Below, piece after piece: positions 28,474 to 35,486 of a stretch of 48,984 nucleotides of DNA. Positions within the stretch are counted from its first letter, which is position 1; every line of letters begins with the position of its first letter. Below the pieces are notes generated by a model. The model saw nothing but the letters and a program-made list of their open reading frames with translations, made no database searches and was not told the origin of the DNA. Origin of the DNA: Cellvibrio sp. OA-2007 (GTDB lineage Bacteria > Pseudomonadota > Gammaproteobacteria > Pseudomonadales > Cellvibrionaceae); assembly GCF_000953825.1 (NCBI RefSeq), contig NZ_BBUL01000016.1, forward strand, positions 1-48,984, written 5' to 3'. The position numbers and the translations under genes were made by a program.

Positions 28474-29136
28474 TTAATCGCTAAAGCTTTTTAGATTGTT
28501 AATTTTCAGGGAGACGATAGCGCCTCCGCTGTCTAGCGTATAGGTTGTGACTTCGTTGATAAGGCTTCCAGAAATATCGACAGTTTGGGCTTGTACAATA
28601 AAGTCCAAATGGCCACTGGTTGTGCTTTCTGCTCGCCAGTTACCGGGTGCGATAGTGATGTTATTGTCGCAGGTGAAGCCCGGTGTAATATCGCTGTCGC
28701 CTGATTTTACCTGCGCGGGAAAATGGTAAGGCGAGGTAGACGAGCAGTTAATTCTGGTGCCCATACCGGTTTGGCTGGCAAAAGTGGTAAAAGAGATTAA
28801 ATTTTTAGTGGCGGTATCTATATAGGAGGTTGTCTCCCATATAGGAGCAGAAATATTGCCGCTGCCATGGCGAGAGTTTTTAACCGTAAAGTAGCGATAT
28901 TGAGGCGTTACCATTACACCATTGATGACTGTTTCTGGCTTATTTTCGATTGCAATAAAACCATACTGGGTGGTCGCCGAGTCAAACAATTCTGAGGAGT
29001 AAACAACTCCACTTTTTAATGAGACTACTTTTTCAAGGCTATAGGTTTTGTTTGGCTGTGTGTCGAGAGTATTGCTTTTATCATCTCCTCCGCAACCAAT
29101 CAAAATTAGGGGAATAATAAATACACTTTTTTTCAT
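28474..29136 (-). CDS. Hypothetical lipoprotein
   Basis: 220-residue protein with a lipoprotein signal (MKKSVFIIPLILIGC; lipid-modified Cys15, followed by GGDD). The Asp after the Cys-Gly-Gly does not by itself decide inner or outer membrane sorting. The remainder is beta-rich with many Ser, Thr and Asn and no motif I can name. AAGGAA is immediately before the ATG. It precedes the DUF6942-like gene in a probable two-gene operon. Confidence 0.78.
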   Translation of the reverse strand: MKKSVFIIPLILIGCGGDDKSNTLDTQPNKTYSLEKVVSLKSGVVYSSELFDSATTQYGFIAIENKPETVINGVMVTPQYRYFTVKNSRHGSGNISAPIWETTSYIDTATKNLISFTTFASQTGMGTRINCSSTSPYHFPAQVKSGDSDITPGFTCDNNITIAPGNWRAESTTSGHLDFIVQAQTVDISGSLINEVTTYTLDSGGAIVSLKINNLKSFSD

Positions 29137-29247
29137 TTCCTTGCTCCATGTGAAAACTCAGAGTGTGAAAATATACGCTCTTTATCTAGGGTTAGGCAAT
29201 TTAGATTTATTGTTTTCTGCGCTGTTATTGTTACGTGTGTCAACGTA

Positions 29248-29898
29248 TTAAATTATTCCGGCGTTATTATTCAGTAGCCATACTTTTTCCCAAGCAGGGC
29301 ACTGACCTTTTAACTTTCCTATCACTTCCGCGCTTTCTAATAACTGAATTGTATAACTTGAGTTGTAGTGCGCTTGTAGTTCTTCATCGCAAATGGAAAA
29401 GGGTGGTCCCGGGAGTTGAGTCTGGTCATATTCAAAACAAATCAAAAGTTGTTTGGCATTTCCAGTAATTGTTTTTAGATGTGATGTGTAATTGGTGCGC
29501 ATTGCAAGGGGCAAGGCAACCAAGGCGGCGCGATCATAAACTGCATCGACATGGCCGAGTAAGCTTGCTGTGACATTAAAAACATCGCCTACAAATACAT
29601 CTATATTGGGCGCGCGATAATACTGCAGATTTTCTAATTGCGTAATCTCCGGTGCTACTCCCAGCTCATCAAAAAGCTGTTCGATAGCGATAGGGCTTAA
29701 CTCCGCACCAACAACCTGAAAACCATGCGCGAGCAGCCAATGAATATCCAGTGTTTTCCCACACAAAGGTAAAAATACCCGGCTGCCAGCAGCCAAACCC
29801 AATGTGGGGAAATGCTTAACCAATAACGGGTGTGCATCACTGTTGTGAAAACCAATGTCGCTTTCTTGCCATTTCTTATGCCAGAACTCGGGTTGCAT
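29248..29898 (-). CDS. tpm: Thiopurine S-methyltransferase (Tpm/TPMT family)
   Basis: SAM-dependent methyltransferase of 216 residues. The bacterial TPMT pattern is clear: 'EFWHKKWQESDIGFHNSDAH' at the N-terminus, SAM loop 'RVFLPLCGKTLDIHWLLAHG', 'VVGAELSPIAIEQLF', and 'VYDRAALVALP' in the motif that follows strand 4. Bacterial Tpm proteins methylate selenium and tellurium compounds and thiopurines. The physiological substrate here is unknown. It stands alone on the minus strand within the accessory segment. Confidence 0.93.
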   Translation of the reverse strand: MQPEFWHKKWQESDIGFHNSDAHPLLVKHFPTLGLAAGSRVFLPLCGKTLDIHWLLAHGFQVVGAELSPIAIEQLFDELGVAPEITQLENLQYYRAPNIDVFVGDVFNVTASLLGHVDAVYDRAALVALPLAMRTNYTSHLKTITGNAKQLLICFEYDQTQLPGPPFSICDEELQAHYNSSYTIQLLESAEVIGKLKGQCPAWEKVWLLNNNAGII

Positions 29899-29969
29899 GG
29901 GGTGCTCTTGTTGCTGAGGGTGGGATGCTTTTTAGTTTGAAATGTTCGTTTGATTAACTCAGCAATTAA

Positions 29970-30380
29970 TTACTTGTGTTGTATAAGCTGCTTTGAAAAT
30001 TGAACAAAATCATCCAAATGGTTGGTGATGATATTTTCCACGATAGGCAATAGCAGCGTTTGGTAATCGTGAACCGCGATATTGCGAAAACCGACCATGC
30101 GTTTCATGGTTTCGGCGAGAGTATTGTCGATAATATTTGCTTGAGCCAGCAGGGTAAATACATCGCGTGCGCTTTGCGATACGCCCAGGTGTTTGGTGCG
30201 AACAATGTGTTGCCCCATATCGAGCGCAGCTTGGCAAGCGCGCTGAATATTCAGGATTGCAGCATCTTGTCGGCTGTAGTCGTTCGCGAAATTTGCTCCG
30301 GCTTTGGTGAGTTCCTCACGCACGCGGTTAATGCAACGCTCTATGGTGGCCGCTTTATTGATTAGGATATCATTTGCCAT
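29970..30380 (-). CDS. hepT: HepT-like RNase toxin (HEPN, DUF86)
   Basis: HEPN-domain toxin of the MntA-HepT system. I chose ATG 30380 rather than the longer frame from 30431 because it fits HepT size (136 residues) and overlaps the end of mntA by 11 bases. The active-site motif RX4HXY is complete: R99, H104, Y106 in 'FRNIAVHDY'. In studied systems MntA adds AMP units to that Tyr and inactivates the RNase. The helical pattern with 'NIQRACQAALDMGQHIVRT' matches DUF86. Confidence 0.92.
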   Translation of the reverse strand: MANDILINKAATIERCINRVREELTKAGANFANDYSRQDAAILNIQRACQAALDMGQHIVRTKHLGVSQSARDVFTLLAQANIIDNTLAETMKRMVGFRNIAVHDYQTLLLPIVENIITNHLDDFVQFSKQLIQHK

Positions 30381-30789
30381 AAATTCTTCCGGTCTCGCGG
30401 ATTTCGTTAAGTTGCTCGGCACGAAGCTCATCGAAGTCTAGTTTTTCGTTCAATACAAATACGTCAAATAAATCTGCTTGCACATCTTTCGCCCATAAGC
30501 GTCGGCCTGTGGTGATAACTTGGTGTTGCATCACAGTAGACGCGGCGCGCAGGTCGAGCAAGTCTACCTCGTAACCGAGCTTGTCGGCCAATTGGTTGGC
30601 TATTTCAAATAATTGCAATGGATCGGCATAACCCGCGACCAATACCGCCAAATCCAAATCGCTTTGCGCATTAGCCGTGCCTTGCACTCGGCTGCCGAAG
30701 GCGTAAATTCCCAGTGCGTTGGGAAATGCTTTTTGCAGTTCGGTGCAAATCAGTGTTTCGGCATCGGGTGTTAATGAATAGTTACTCAT
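30370..30789 (-). CDS. mntA: MntA-like minimal nucleotidyltransferase antitoxin
   Basis: MNT-domain antitoxin that modifies HepT. ATG 30789 has TTTGGAG at ideal distance. The longer frame to 30876 adds 29 residues with no family match and runs into a palindromic repeat. The catalytic GSX10DXD signature is intact: 'FGSRVQGTANAQSDLDLAVL', with G32, S33, D44 and D46. The antitoxin comes first and the toxin second, overlapping by 11 bases, as is usual for this pair. Confidence 0.92.
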   Translation of the reverse strand: MSNYSLTPDAETLICTELQKAFPNALGIYAFGSRVQGTANAQSDLDLAVLVAGYADPLQLFEIANQLADKLGYEVDLLDLRAASTVMQHQVITTGRRLWAKDVQADLFDVFVLNEKLDFDELRAEQLNEIRETGRIYGK

Positions 30790-30837
30790 ATAAACTCCAA
30801 AATATTCCCGCACCTTAAACCAAAATTGATGAAACGG

Positions 30838-30993
30838 GTAGGTTGGCGGTGAGCTTGCGAACCCCAACGTGACCATACGTCCGCAACCACCAAAACTAAC
30901 ATCTGTGCGCTGTTAATTGGCTTTTTGTATCCACAAAACAGCGTGCGGTTTGCGAATATGAATGTTGGGGTTCGTTCCTCACCACCAACCTAC
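30838..30993. repeat. REP/MITE element copy A (two inverted GTAG repeats)
   Basis: A 156-bp element bounded by a GTAG-starting arm at 30838-30868 (GTAGGTTGGCGGTGAG...GAACCCCAAC) and its inverted partner at 30964-30993 (GTTGGGGTTCG...CCAACCTAC). The interior includes CCGCAACCACCAAAAC and TTAATTGG, shared with copies B-D. The right arm overlaps the end of the RAYT gene and contains its TAG stop. The leading GTAG is the known mark of RAYT-mobilised REPs. Confidence 0.88.
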
Positions 30994-31451
30994 GCGAATT
31001 TGTGAATGCTTGAATATGGCCAGTCTTGCGCGTTGCTTACGTAACCGTGTTTTACAGGGTTATGGTGTATGTATTCAATATGGTTGTAAAAATCCCGTTC
31101 GTCGCGGATGGTGTGTTCCCAAAAACGGCGTTGCCAGATTCCGCGTTCGCCCTTTTTTAAGCGCGTGGTTTTTATTAATTCGTCTTTGGCAATGCGGCGG
31201 GAGAAGTTGGCTTTGATTAATGCCCAGCGGGTAGAGTAGTCAAAGTCATTGTGAGGTAAGGTCAACAGGCAATGTAAATGATCGGGCATTACCACCATCG
31301 CGTTGATCTCGAATGGATGGTTTTGTTTTACCGTTTTAAATGCCGCCCGCAAACAATCAATTTCCCGCACCAGCAAATCGCTCTTGCGATCCGCCAACGC
31401 CAAGGTGAAAAAATAACACCCACCCTCAACATAAACCCGCCGATATTGCAT
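30990..31451 (-). CDS. REP-associated tyrosine transposase (RAYT, TnpA-REP)
   Basis: IS200/IS605-like single-strand transposase of the RAYT group, 153 residues from ATG 31451 (AAGGAG five bases upstream; the GTG at 31457 is less likely). The metal-binding HxH is HLH (58-60, in 'VVMPDHLHCLLTLP'). The catalytic Tyr is Y127 in 'HIEYIHHNPVKHGYV', the standard RAYT C-terminal signature. 'WQRRFWEHTIRDERDFYNHI' is also diagnostic. It is flanked on both sides by GTAG palindromes of one family (30838-30993 and 31499 onward), which are presumably its substrate. The stop codon TAG lies within the 3' flanking element. Confidence 0.95.
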   Translation of the reverse strand: MQYRRVYVEGGCYFFTLALADRKSDLLVREIDCLRAAFKTVKQNHPFEINAMVVMPDHLHCLLTLPHNDFDYSTRWALIKANFSRRIAKDELIKTTRLKKGERGIWQRRFWEHTIRDERDFYNHIEYIHHNPVKHGYVSNAQDWPYSSIHKFA

Positions 31452-31498
31452 AACCACTCCTTGTAATTAATTCAATCCCCATTTATTTCATCGCACCC

Positions 31499-31590
31499 GT
31501 AGGTTGGCGGTGAGGAACGAACCCCAACATGACCATATATCCGCAACCACCAAAACCAAAATGCATGCCCCGTTGATTGGTTTTTCGTGT
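31499..31590 (+). repeat. REP/MITE element copy B
   Basis: Begins GTAGGTTGGCGGTGAGGAAC and continues GAACCCCAACATGACCAT, CCGCAACCACCAAAACC and GTTGATTGG. It matches the left part of copies A and D but lacks the right inverted arm. It lies between the RAYT start and the end of the next minus-strand gene, directly abutting that gene's stop at 31591. Confidence 0.85.
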
Positions 31591-31818
31591 TTAGGTCAAA
31601 AATACAAATTTAAAATAAATCCAGCTAAGTAATAAAAATACAAGTGATGCCGTCGCTTGCCCAATGGCTCGGGCATCACCTTTTTTCATGCCTCGTTGTG
31701 CGAGCCGTTTGGCAACAATGCGGTAGCCAATAAGCATCGAAATAGTTGCCGCAATCGCCAAGATAATTATGATTACAAACAAGTCATTTTGCAGTTGCGA
31801 TAAAAGTTCGTTATTCAT
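31591..31818 (-). CDS. Small two-helix membrane protein
   Basis: 75-residue protein with two hydrophobic helices (about 12-32 and 56-73) joined by a basic loop 'AKRLAQRGMKKGDARAIG'. GGAGA lies about six bases before the ATG, which supports translation. I do not recognise a family. It is sandwiched between element copies B and C, so it stands as a single gene bracketed by same-orientation repeats. Confidence 0.6.
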   Translation of the reverse strand: MNNELLSQLQNDLFVIIIILAIAATISMLIGYRIVAKRLAQRGMKKGDARAIGQATASLVFLLLSWIYFKFVFLT

Positions 31819-31829
31819 AATTTATCTCC

Positions 31830-31911
31830 GTAGGTTGGCGGTGAGGAACGAACCCCAACATGACCATGTATCCGCACCCACCAAAACCAAAATACATGTG
31901 CTGTTGATTGA
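31830..31911 (+). repeat. REP/MITE element copy C
   Basis: Same family as copy B and in the same orientation: GTAGGTTGGCGGTGAGGAAC, GAACCCCAACATGACCATG, then CCGCACCCACCAAAACC and GTTGATTG. It breaks off at about 31911, a few bases before the stop of the next gene. The right arm is missing. Confidence 0.85.
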
Positions 31912-31916
31912 GAAGG

Positions 31917-32282
31917 CTAATTTTCTTGTTTGTAAAATATATATCCACCAATATTTAAATAGTCACAAAGTTCTTCGTAATATACGATTTTGTTGCGATC
32001 CACCTGTGACAAGCAACCGTCAGAACTTTTTAGGGGGTGCTGCATAGATTGATAAAATGGTTCATCCATTTTATCAATGTGAATAATCAAGTCATCATCC
32101 TTTCTTTCCCATTTCATAGGGTTTAGCCACGTAAAACCTTCAACAAATTCAGCTACTCCGTTCTCTTTCAGTATGAGCTTAAAGGCTGGCACGTCGCTGC
32201 CTTGGTGGAGCCAGGTTTCTTCTGATATAGCTTTCATTGGTATTGCTAATAAAAGAGCCAATAGATAAAAATGTTTTCTCAA
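31917..32282 (-). CDS. Hypothetical secreted protein
   Basis: I read a TTG start at 32282, which has AAGGA about seven bases upstream and yields a signal peptide (MRKHFYLLALLLAIPMKAIS, then EETW). The longer frame to 32342 has no such site. The 121-residue protein is acidic with a charged centre ('WERKDDDLIIHIDKMDEP') and two cysteines (in 'GCLSQ' and 'LCDYL') that could form a periplasmic disulfide. There is no recognised domain. It lies between element copies C and D. Confidence 0.55.
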   Translation of the reverse strand: MRKHFYLLALLLAIPMKAISEETWLHQGSDVPAFKLILKENGVAEFVEGFTWLNPMKWERKDDDLIIHIDKMDEPFYQSMQHPLKSSDGCLSQVDRNKIVYYEELCDYLNIGGYIFYKQEN

Positions 32283-32327
32283 AATAATATCCTTAATGTT
32301 TAGATGATATATGCCTATGACATGTCT

Positions 32328-32508
32328 GTTGCTGCGCGGCACTTAGCCTGTGAAACGAACCCCAACATGACCATGCATCCGCAACCACCAAAACCAAAAT
32401 ACGTGCATCGTTGATTGGTCTTTTATATTCCCAAAACAATGTGCTGTTTGCGATTACGAATGTTGGGGTTCACAAACTCACTACCAACTCTTGGGCTGCT
32501 CAACCTAC
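32328..32508. repeat. REP/MITE element copy D (full-length, inverted arms)
   Basis: The left arm is of the variant type shared with the nrd copy (GTTG.TGCG.GGC, then TAGCCTG and AACGAACCCCAACATG). The interior includes CCGCAACCACCAAAACC and GTTGATTGG. The right arm is an inverted GTTGGGGTTC (32462-32471) through CAACCTAC (32501-32508). The right end supplies the TAG stop of the neighbouring minus-strand gene at 32505-32507. Confidence 0.8.
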
Positions 32509-33386
32509 GGGCTTGCATTTTCAAGATCATCTAATGATAGAAAAATATTTGGATGTTGTTTTAATTGTGCATTTTTGCTCTTGTGATTTGGCGTCATAGA
32601 GTTGTATACATCGCGCCGAGCTCTAGCATGCATCCATCTGTACCTTTCTACTAGATAAGTTTTTGGCGGGTCGTAATCACCTGCGCCGAGATCTCTTTTG
32701 TATTCTCTCCAAAAGCCTTTAAGCTCAGAGGCTCCGCAAACTTGAAACTCAACATAATTTTTTTCGAGATTTACATGTGTGTGGATCTCATTTTCTTCCC
32801 AGCGTTCACATCTGCTTTGCCAAGTCCAGGCTGTTATTGAAGATCTTTTTTCATCTTCTTGTGAATTAAATACAACTGCTTCCAGTTCGGAATCTATGTA
32901 CGATTCGAGATAATCTACTATATGTGAGTATTCTGTTTGTGCTTCACTATCGGCAGGTGCGTTTTCTAGACGTGATTTATATCTTTTTAATAGAATTTGG
33001 ACAGAGGCTAGATCTTTCTCAGATCGAATTGCTGAGATTTGAGCCTTCATTATTGCCTCAGCATTTTTTTGAATTTTTTGTGATGTGGTGTTTTGTTCAA
33101 TAATTAAATTCAGTTCTCTGCGGGTTTGACGCAAGCTGACAGTTAACAGAGTGATGGTAATTAAACCCACAATCGGGTTTATTATTCCTCCAAGATAATC
33201 TCCAAATTGGCCCCACTCAGCTGTGTCTGGGCTCAAATTTGGCCCCCAGAAGTTATATAAGTAAAATCCCATTGACACAATAAACATCAAAATCGCTATC
33301 CAAATTGCGGAAGCAATGACTAAGTCTTCTGCGTTTTTTGGGGGATTCGTTGTTTCTATCAGTACATCGGTCATAAGTTTTTCCAT
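32505..33386 (-). CDS. Two-helix membrane protein with a GDYLGGIINP motif, possibly phage-defence related
   Basis: About 293 residues, with two membrane helices (about 24-48 and 65-95). Between them is 'WGQFGDYLGGIINPIVGLIT', a motif that recalls the putative phage abortive infection family (putAbiC), in which GD(F/Y)xGGxxNP precedes the second helix. A coiled coil (about 95-145) and a soluble C-terminal domain of about 150 residues with conserved-looking Trp and Cys follow. The start is uncertain (ATG 33386 or 33374). The gene ends in the TAG of element copy D. The family call is from memory and tentative. Confidence 0.7.
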   Translation of the reverse strand: MEKLMTDVLIETTNPPKNAEDLVIASAIWIAILMFIVSMGFYLYNFWGPNLSPDTAEWGQFGDYLGGIINPIVGLITITLLTVSLRQTRRELNLIIEQNTTSQKIQKNAEAIMKAQISAIRSEKDLASVQILLKRYKSRLENAPADSEAQTEYSHIVDYLESYIDSELEAVVFNSQEDEKRSSITAWTWQSRCERWEENEIHTHVNLEKNYVEFQVCGASELKGFWREYKRDLGAGDYDPPKTYLVERYRWMHARARRDVYNSMTPNHKSKNAQLKQHPNIFLSLDDLENASP

Positions 33387-33391
33387 ATAAA

Positions 33392-33445
33392 AAACCGCCA
33401 TCCAGCCCCACCAGAAAACTCTCTGACAAAACTCAATAGCGGTTT
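33392..33445 (-). terminator. Candidate brnTA terminator or leader hairpin
   Basis: On the minus strand AAACCGC (33445-33439) can pair with GCGGTTT (33398-33392), followed by TTTTAT. The 40-base loop contains a small inner hairpin (CAGA...TCTG). It lies after brnA and ends about six bases before the ATG at 33386. It could end brnTA transcripts or attenuate the next gene. The long loop makes it weaker than a classical terminator. Confidence 0.45.
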
Positions 33446-33489
33446 GGGTTATTCACTCCGGAATATGTAATCCGTTCGTATGGTTGTGG

Positions 33490-33690
33490 CTACTGCGCCA
33501 GCTGAATCAGCTCGATATCTTTTTTTAGCAATTCATTTATAAATACAGAATAATCTTTACCTTTTGCTGCAGCTAAGCTCACGAGTGTGGCTTGCACATC
33601 ATCATCAAGGTAAACAGGTAAGTGTACTTTTGCATCGGGGCGATAAAATCCGCCGCGCTCGCCTTTGCTGAAATCGTATTCGTCACGCAT
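33490..33690 (-). CDS. brnA: BrnA-like ribbon-helix-helix antitoxin
   Basis: 66-residue antitoxin starting at ATG 33690, preceded by AAGGGTGA at good spacing (the GTG at 33699 lies within that site). The N-terminal 'DEYDFSKGERGGFYRPDAKV' is typical of antitoxins paired with BrnT. The ribbon-helix-helix follows ('VHLPVYLDDDVQATLVSLAA' and 'YSVFINELLKKDIEL'). It starts five bases after the brnT stop, giving the usual toxin-then-antitoxin order. It would repress its own operon together with BrnT. Confidence 0.88.
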   Translation of the reverse strand: MRDEYDFSKGERGGFYRPDAKVHLPVYLDDDVQATLVSLAAAKGKDYSVFINELLKKDIELIQLAQ

Positions 33691-33695
33691 AAAAA

Positions 33696-33983
33696 TCACC
33701 CTTCGTAATTTTTGATCTCATGGACTGTAGCTTTACGTGCGGAAATAATCCGCACGTAAATATTGTCATCGTCTTCTTGCCATGTGTGGACGGTTACAAC
33801 AATGCGCATGCTGCGAACTTGCCCAATAGTTACCCAGCGTTCTTCTTGTTCGCTGTGTTCATCATCGCGCAACTTAATGGCGAGCGGGTCATTAAATATC
33901 TCGCTCGCCTCAATAAAGCTAACACCATGCTTACGTAAGTTGCTGGCCGCTTTATTGCGATCCCATTCAAAGTGTATATCCAT
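33696..33983 (-). CDS. brnT: BrnT-like ribonuclease toxin
   Basis: 95-residue RelE-fold toxin. The BrnT pattern is complete: 'FEWDRNKAASNLRKHGVSF', 'EASEIFNDP', 'DDEHSEQEERWVTIG' and 'IRIISARKAT..E..NY'-like at the C-terminus. AAGGAAAG precedes the ATG. The operon with brnA is tight, and the start is 43 bases downstream of the nrdB stop, on the same strand. It therefore either has its own promoter within that gap or is co-transcribed with nrdAB. Confidence 0.92.
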   Translation of the reverse strand: MDIHFEWDRNKAASNLRKHGVSFIEASEIFNDPLAIKLRDDEHSEQEERWVTIGQVRSMRIVVTVHTWQEDDDNIYVRIISARKATVHEIKNYEG

Positions 33984-34026
33984 TTTGGCTTTCCTTTTAA
34001 TTTGAAACTGGTTTAAGAGTTACAAA

Positions 34027-35349
34027 TCAATCCCAACTCAACGCTCCACCTGTTTGATACTCAATAACTCTTGTCTCAAAGAAATTCTTCTCCTTACGCA
34101 AATCCATAATCTCGCTCATCCACGGGAATGGGTTTTGTGCGCCGGGGAATTGTTCTTTCAGGCCGACTTGTGCGCAGCGGCGGTTGGCGATGAAGTGGAG
34201 GTATTCTTCCATCATCGCGGCATTCATGCCGAGTACGCCGCGTGGCATAGAGTCGCGTGCGTATTGGATTTCCAGCTCGGTGCCTTCCAAAATCATTTGG
34301 ATCACTTCTTGTTGGAATTCTGCAGTCCACAAGTGCGGGTTTTCCAGTTTGATTTGGTTGATTACATCGATACCAAAATTCAAATGCATGGATTCATCGC
34401 GCAGGATGTATTGGAACTGCTCGGCAACGCCGGTCATTTTGTTGCGGCGGCCCATGCTGAGGATTTGGCTGAAGCCGCAGTAGAAGAAAATACCTTCAGT
34501 CACTACGTAAAAAGCTACCAGGTTGCGCAGCAATTCTTGATCGGTTTCTGGGGTGCCGGTGGTGAAGGTTGGGTCGCCCAGGGTTTGGGTGTGTTTCAAA
34601 CTCCAGGCGGCTTTGTTCGCAACGCTGGGTAATTCGCGGTACATGTTGAAGATTTCGCCTTCATCCATACCCAGTGATTCAATACAGTATTGGTAAGCGT
34701 GAGTATGGATTGCCTCTTCGAATGACTGACGCAAAATGTATTGGCGGCATTCGGGGTTGGTGATCAAACGGTAAATCGCCAGTACCAGATTGTTCGCTAC
34801 CAGTGAGTCGGCGGTAGAGAAGTAACCGAGGCTGCGCATTACGATGCGGCGCTCGTCATCGGTCAGGCCGTCTTTGCTGCGCCAGGTGGCGATGTCGGCA
34901 GTCATGTTTACTTCTTGTGGCATCCAGTGGTTGGAGCAGCCATCAAGGTATTTTTGCCATGCCCAATCGTATTTAAACGGAACGAGTTGGTTTAAATCGG
35001 CGCGGCAGTTGATCATGCGCTTTTCATCGACCTGAATACGGGCAGCGCCCATTTCCAATTCTTCCAAACCGGGTGCTGGGTCAAGTGCGGCGAGGCTGGC
35101 GCGGGCTTTGGCCAATTCGGGGCTGATGCCGGTTTCTTTGGCGCTTTGGGCAAAGGCAGTATTCACTGCGTGTGCATCGGCAGCTTTAGAGGCTTGCGCT
35201 TGGTCATTTTTCGCTTGTGCTTGGGCAACCTGCGCTTGGGTAGGTTGTACCACTGGCTCAGCCGCTTTGGCTTGCGCGGCGCTGATGGCGTCCTGACGGG
35301 TGGTTTCTCTTACTGCTTCTTCGGTGTCGAATTCATCCCAACTTAGCAT
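34027..35349 (-). CDS. nrdB: Ribonucleotide reductase class Ia beta subunit
   Basis: Di-iron/tyrosyl-radical subunit that generates the radical for NrdA. The core box EEAIHTHAY gives the iron ligands E222 and H225 and the radical Tyr229, equivalent to E115, H118 and Y122 of E. coli. The C-terminus ends in '[10 protein letters not shown]', the tail that docks on NrdA. It is 440 residues, longer than the E. coli protein (376), because of an Ala/Gln-rich stretch (about residues 20-90) at the N-terminus. That stretch has no ATP-cone signature and looks disordered. GAGGAAC precedes the start. It is transcribed after nrdA, with a REP pair in the 137-bp gap. Confidence 0.96.
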   Translation of the reverse strand: MLSWDEFDTEEAVRETTRQDAISAAQAKAAEPVVQPTQAQVAQAQAKNDQAQASKAADAHAVNTAFAQSAKETGISPELAKARASLAALDPAPGLEELEMGAARIQVDEKRMINCRADLNQLVPFKYDWAWQKYLDGCSNHWMPQEVNMTADIATWRSKDGLTDDERRIVMRSLGYFSTADSLVANNLVLAIYRLITNPECRQYILRQSFEEAIHTHAYQYCIESLGMDEGEIFNMYRELPSVANKAAWSLKHTQTLGDPTFTTGTPETDQELLRNLVAFYVVTEGIFFYCGFSQILSMGRRNKMTGVAEQFQYILRDESMHLNFGIDVINQIKLENPHLWTAEFQQEVIQMILEGTELEIQYARDSMPRGVLGMNAAMMEEYLHFIANRRCAQVGLKEQFPGAQNPFPWMSEIMDLRKEKNFFETRVIEYQTGGALSWD

Positions 35350-35399
35350 GGTGTTCCTCGTTTAATTCTGTGTGCGTGTATCGCGTATTCTGCATATTT

Positions 35400-35483
35400 G
35401 TTGGGGTTCGTTCCTCACCACCAACCTACAGAGTACTTCGTAGGTTGTGGCGGGGCGCGTAGCCTGAGGAACGAACCCCAACA
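35400..35483. repeat. REP pair between nrdA and nrdB (copy E)
   Basis: Two family members stand back to back. GTTGGGGTTCG...CCAACCTAC (35400-35429, GTAG end on the right) is followed by a ten-base spacer AGAGTACTTC. Then comes GTAGGTTGTGGCGGGG...GAACCCCAACA (35440-35483). In the mRNA the two can fold into one long hairpin between the nrdA stop (35487) and nrdB. The second repeat is the variant seen at the left of copy D. Confidence 0.88.
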
Positions 35484-35486
35484 CTT

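Noticed and set aside
30790-30876. 29-residue N-terminal extension of MntA
   Set aside because: It runs into the REP element. ATG 30789 has GGAG at good spacing.
30838-32508. Integron cassette array with attC sites
   Set aside because: Core sites would need RYYYAAC and GTTRRRY ends around an imperfect palindrome, plus an integrase. The repeats begin with GTAG, match RAYT-type REPs, and a RAYT gene is present.
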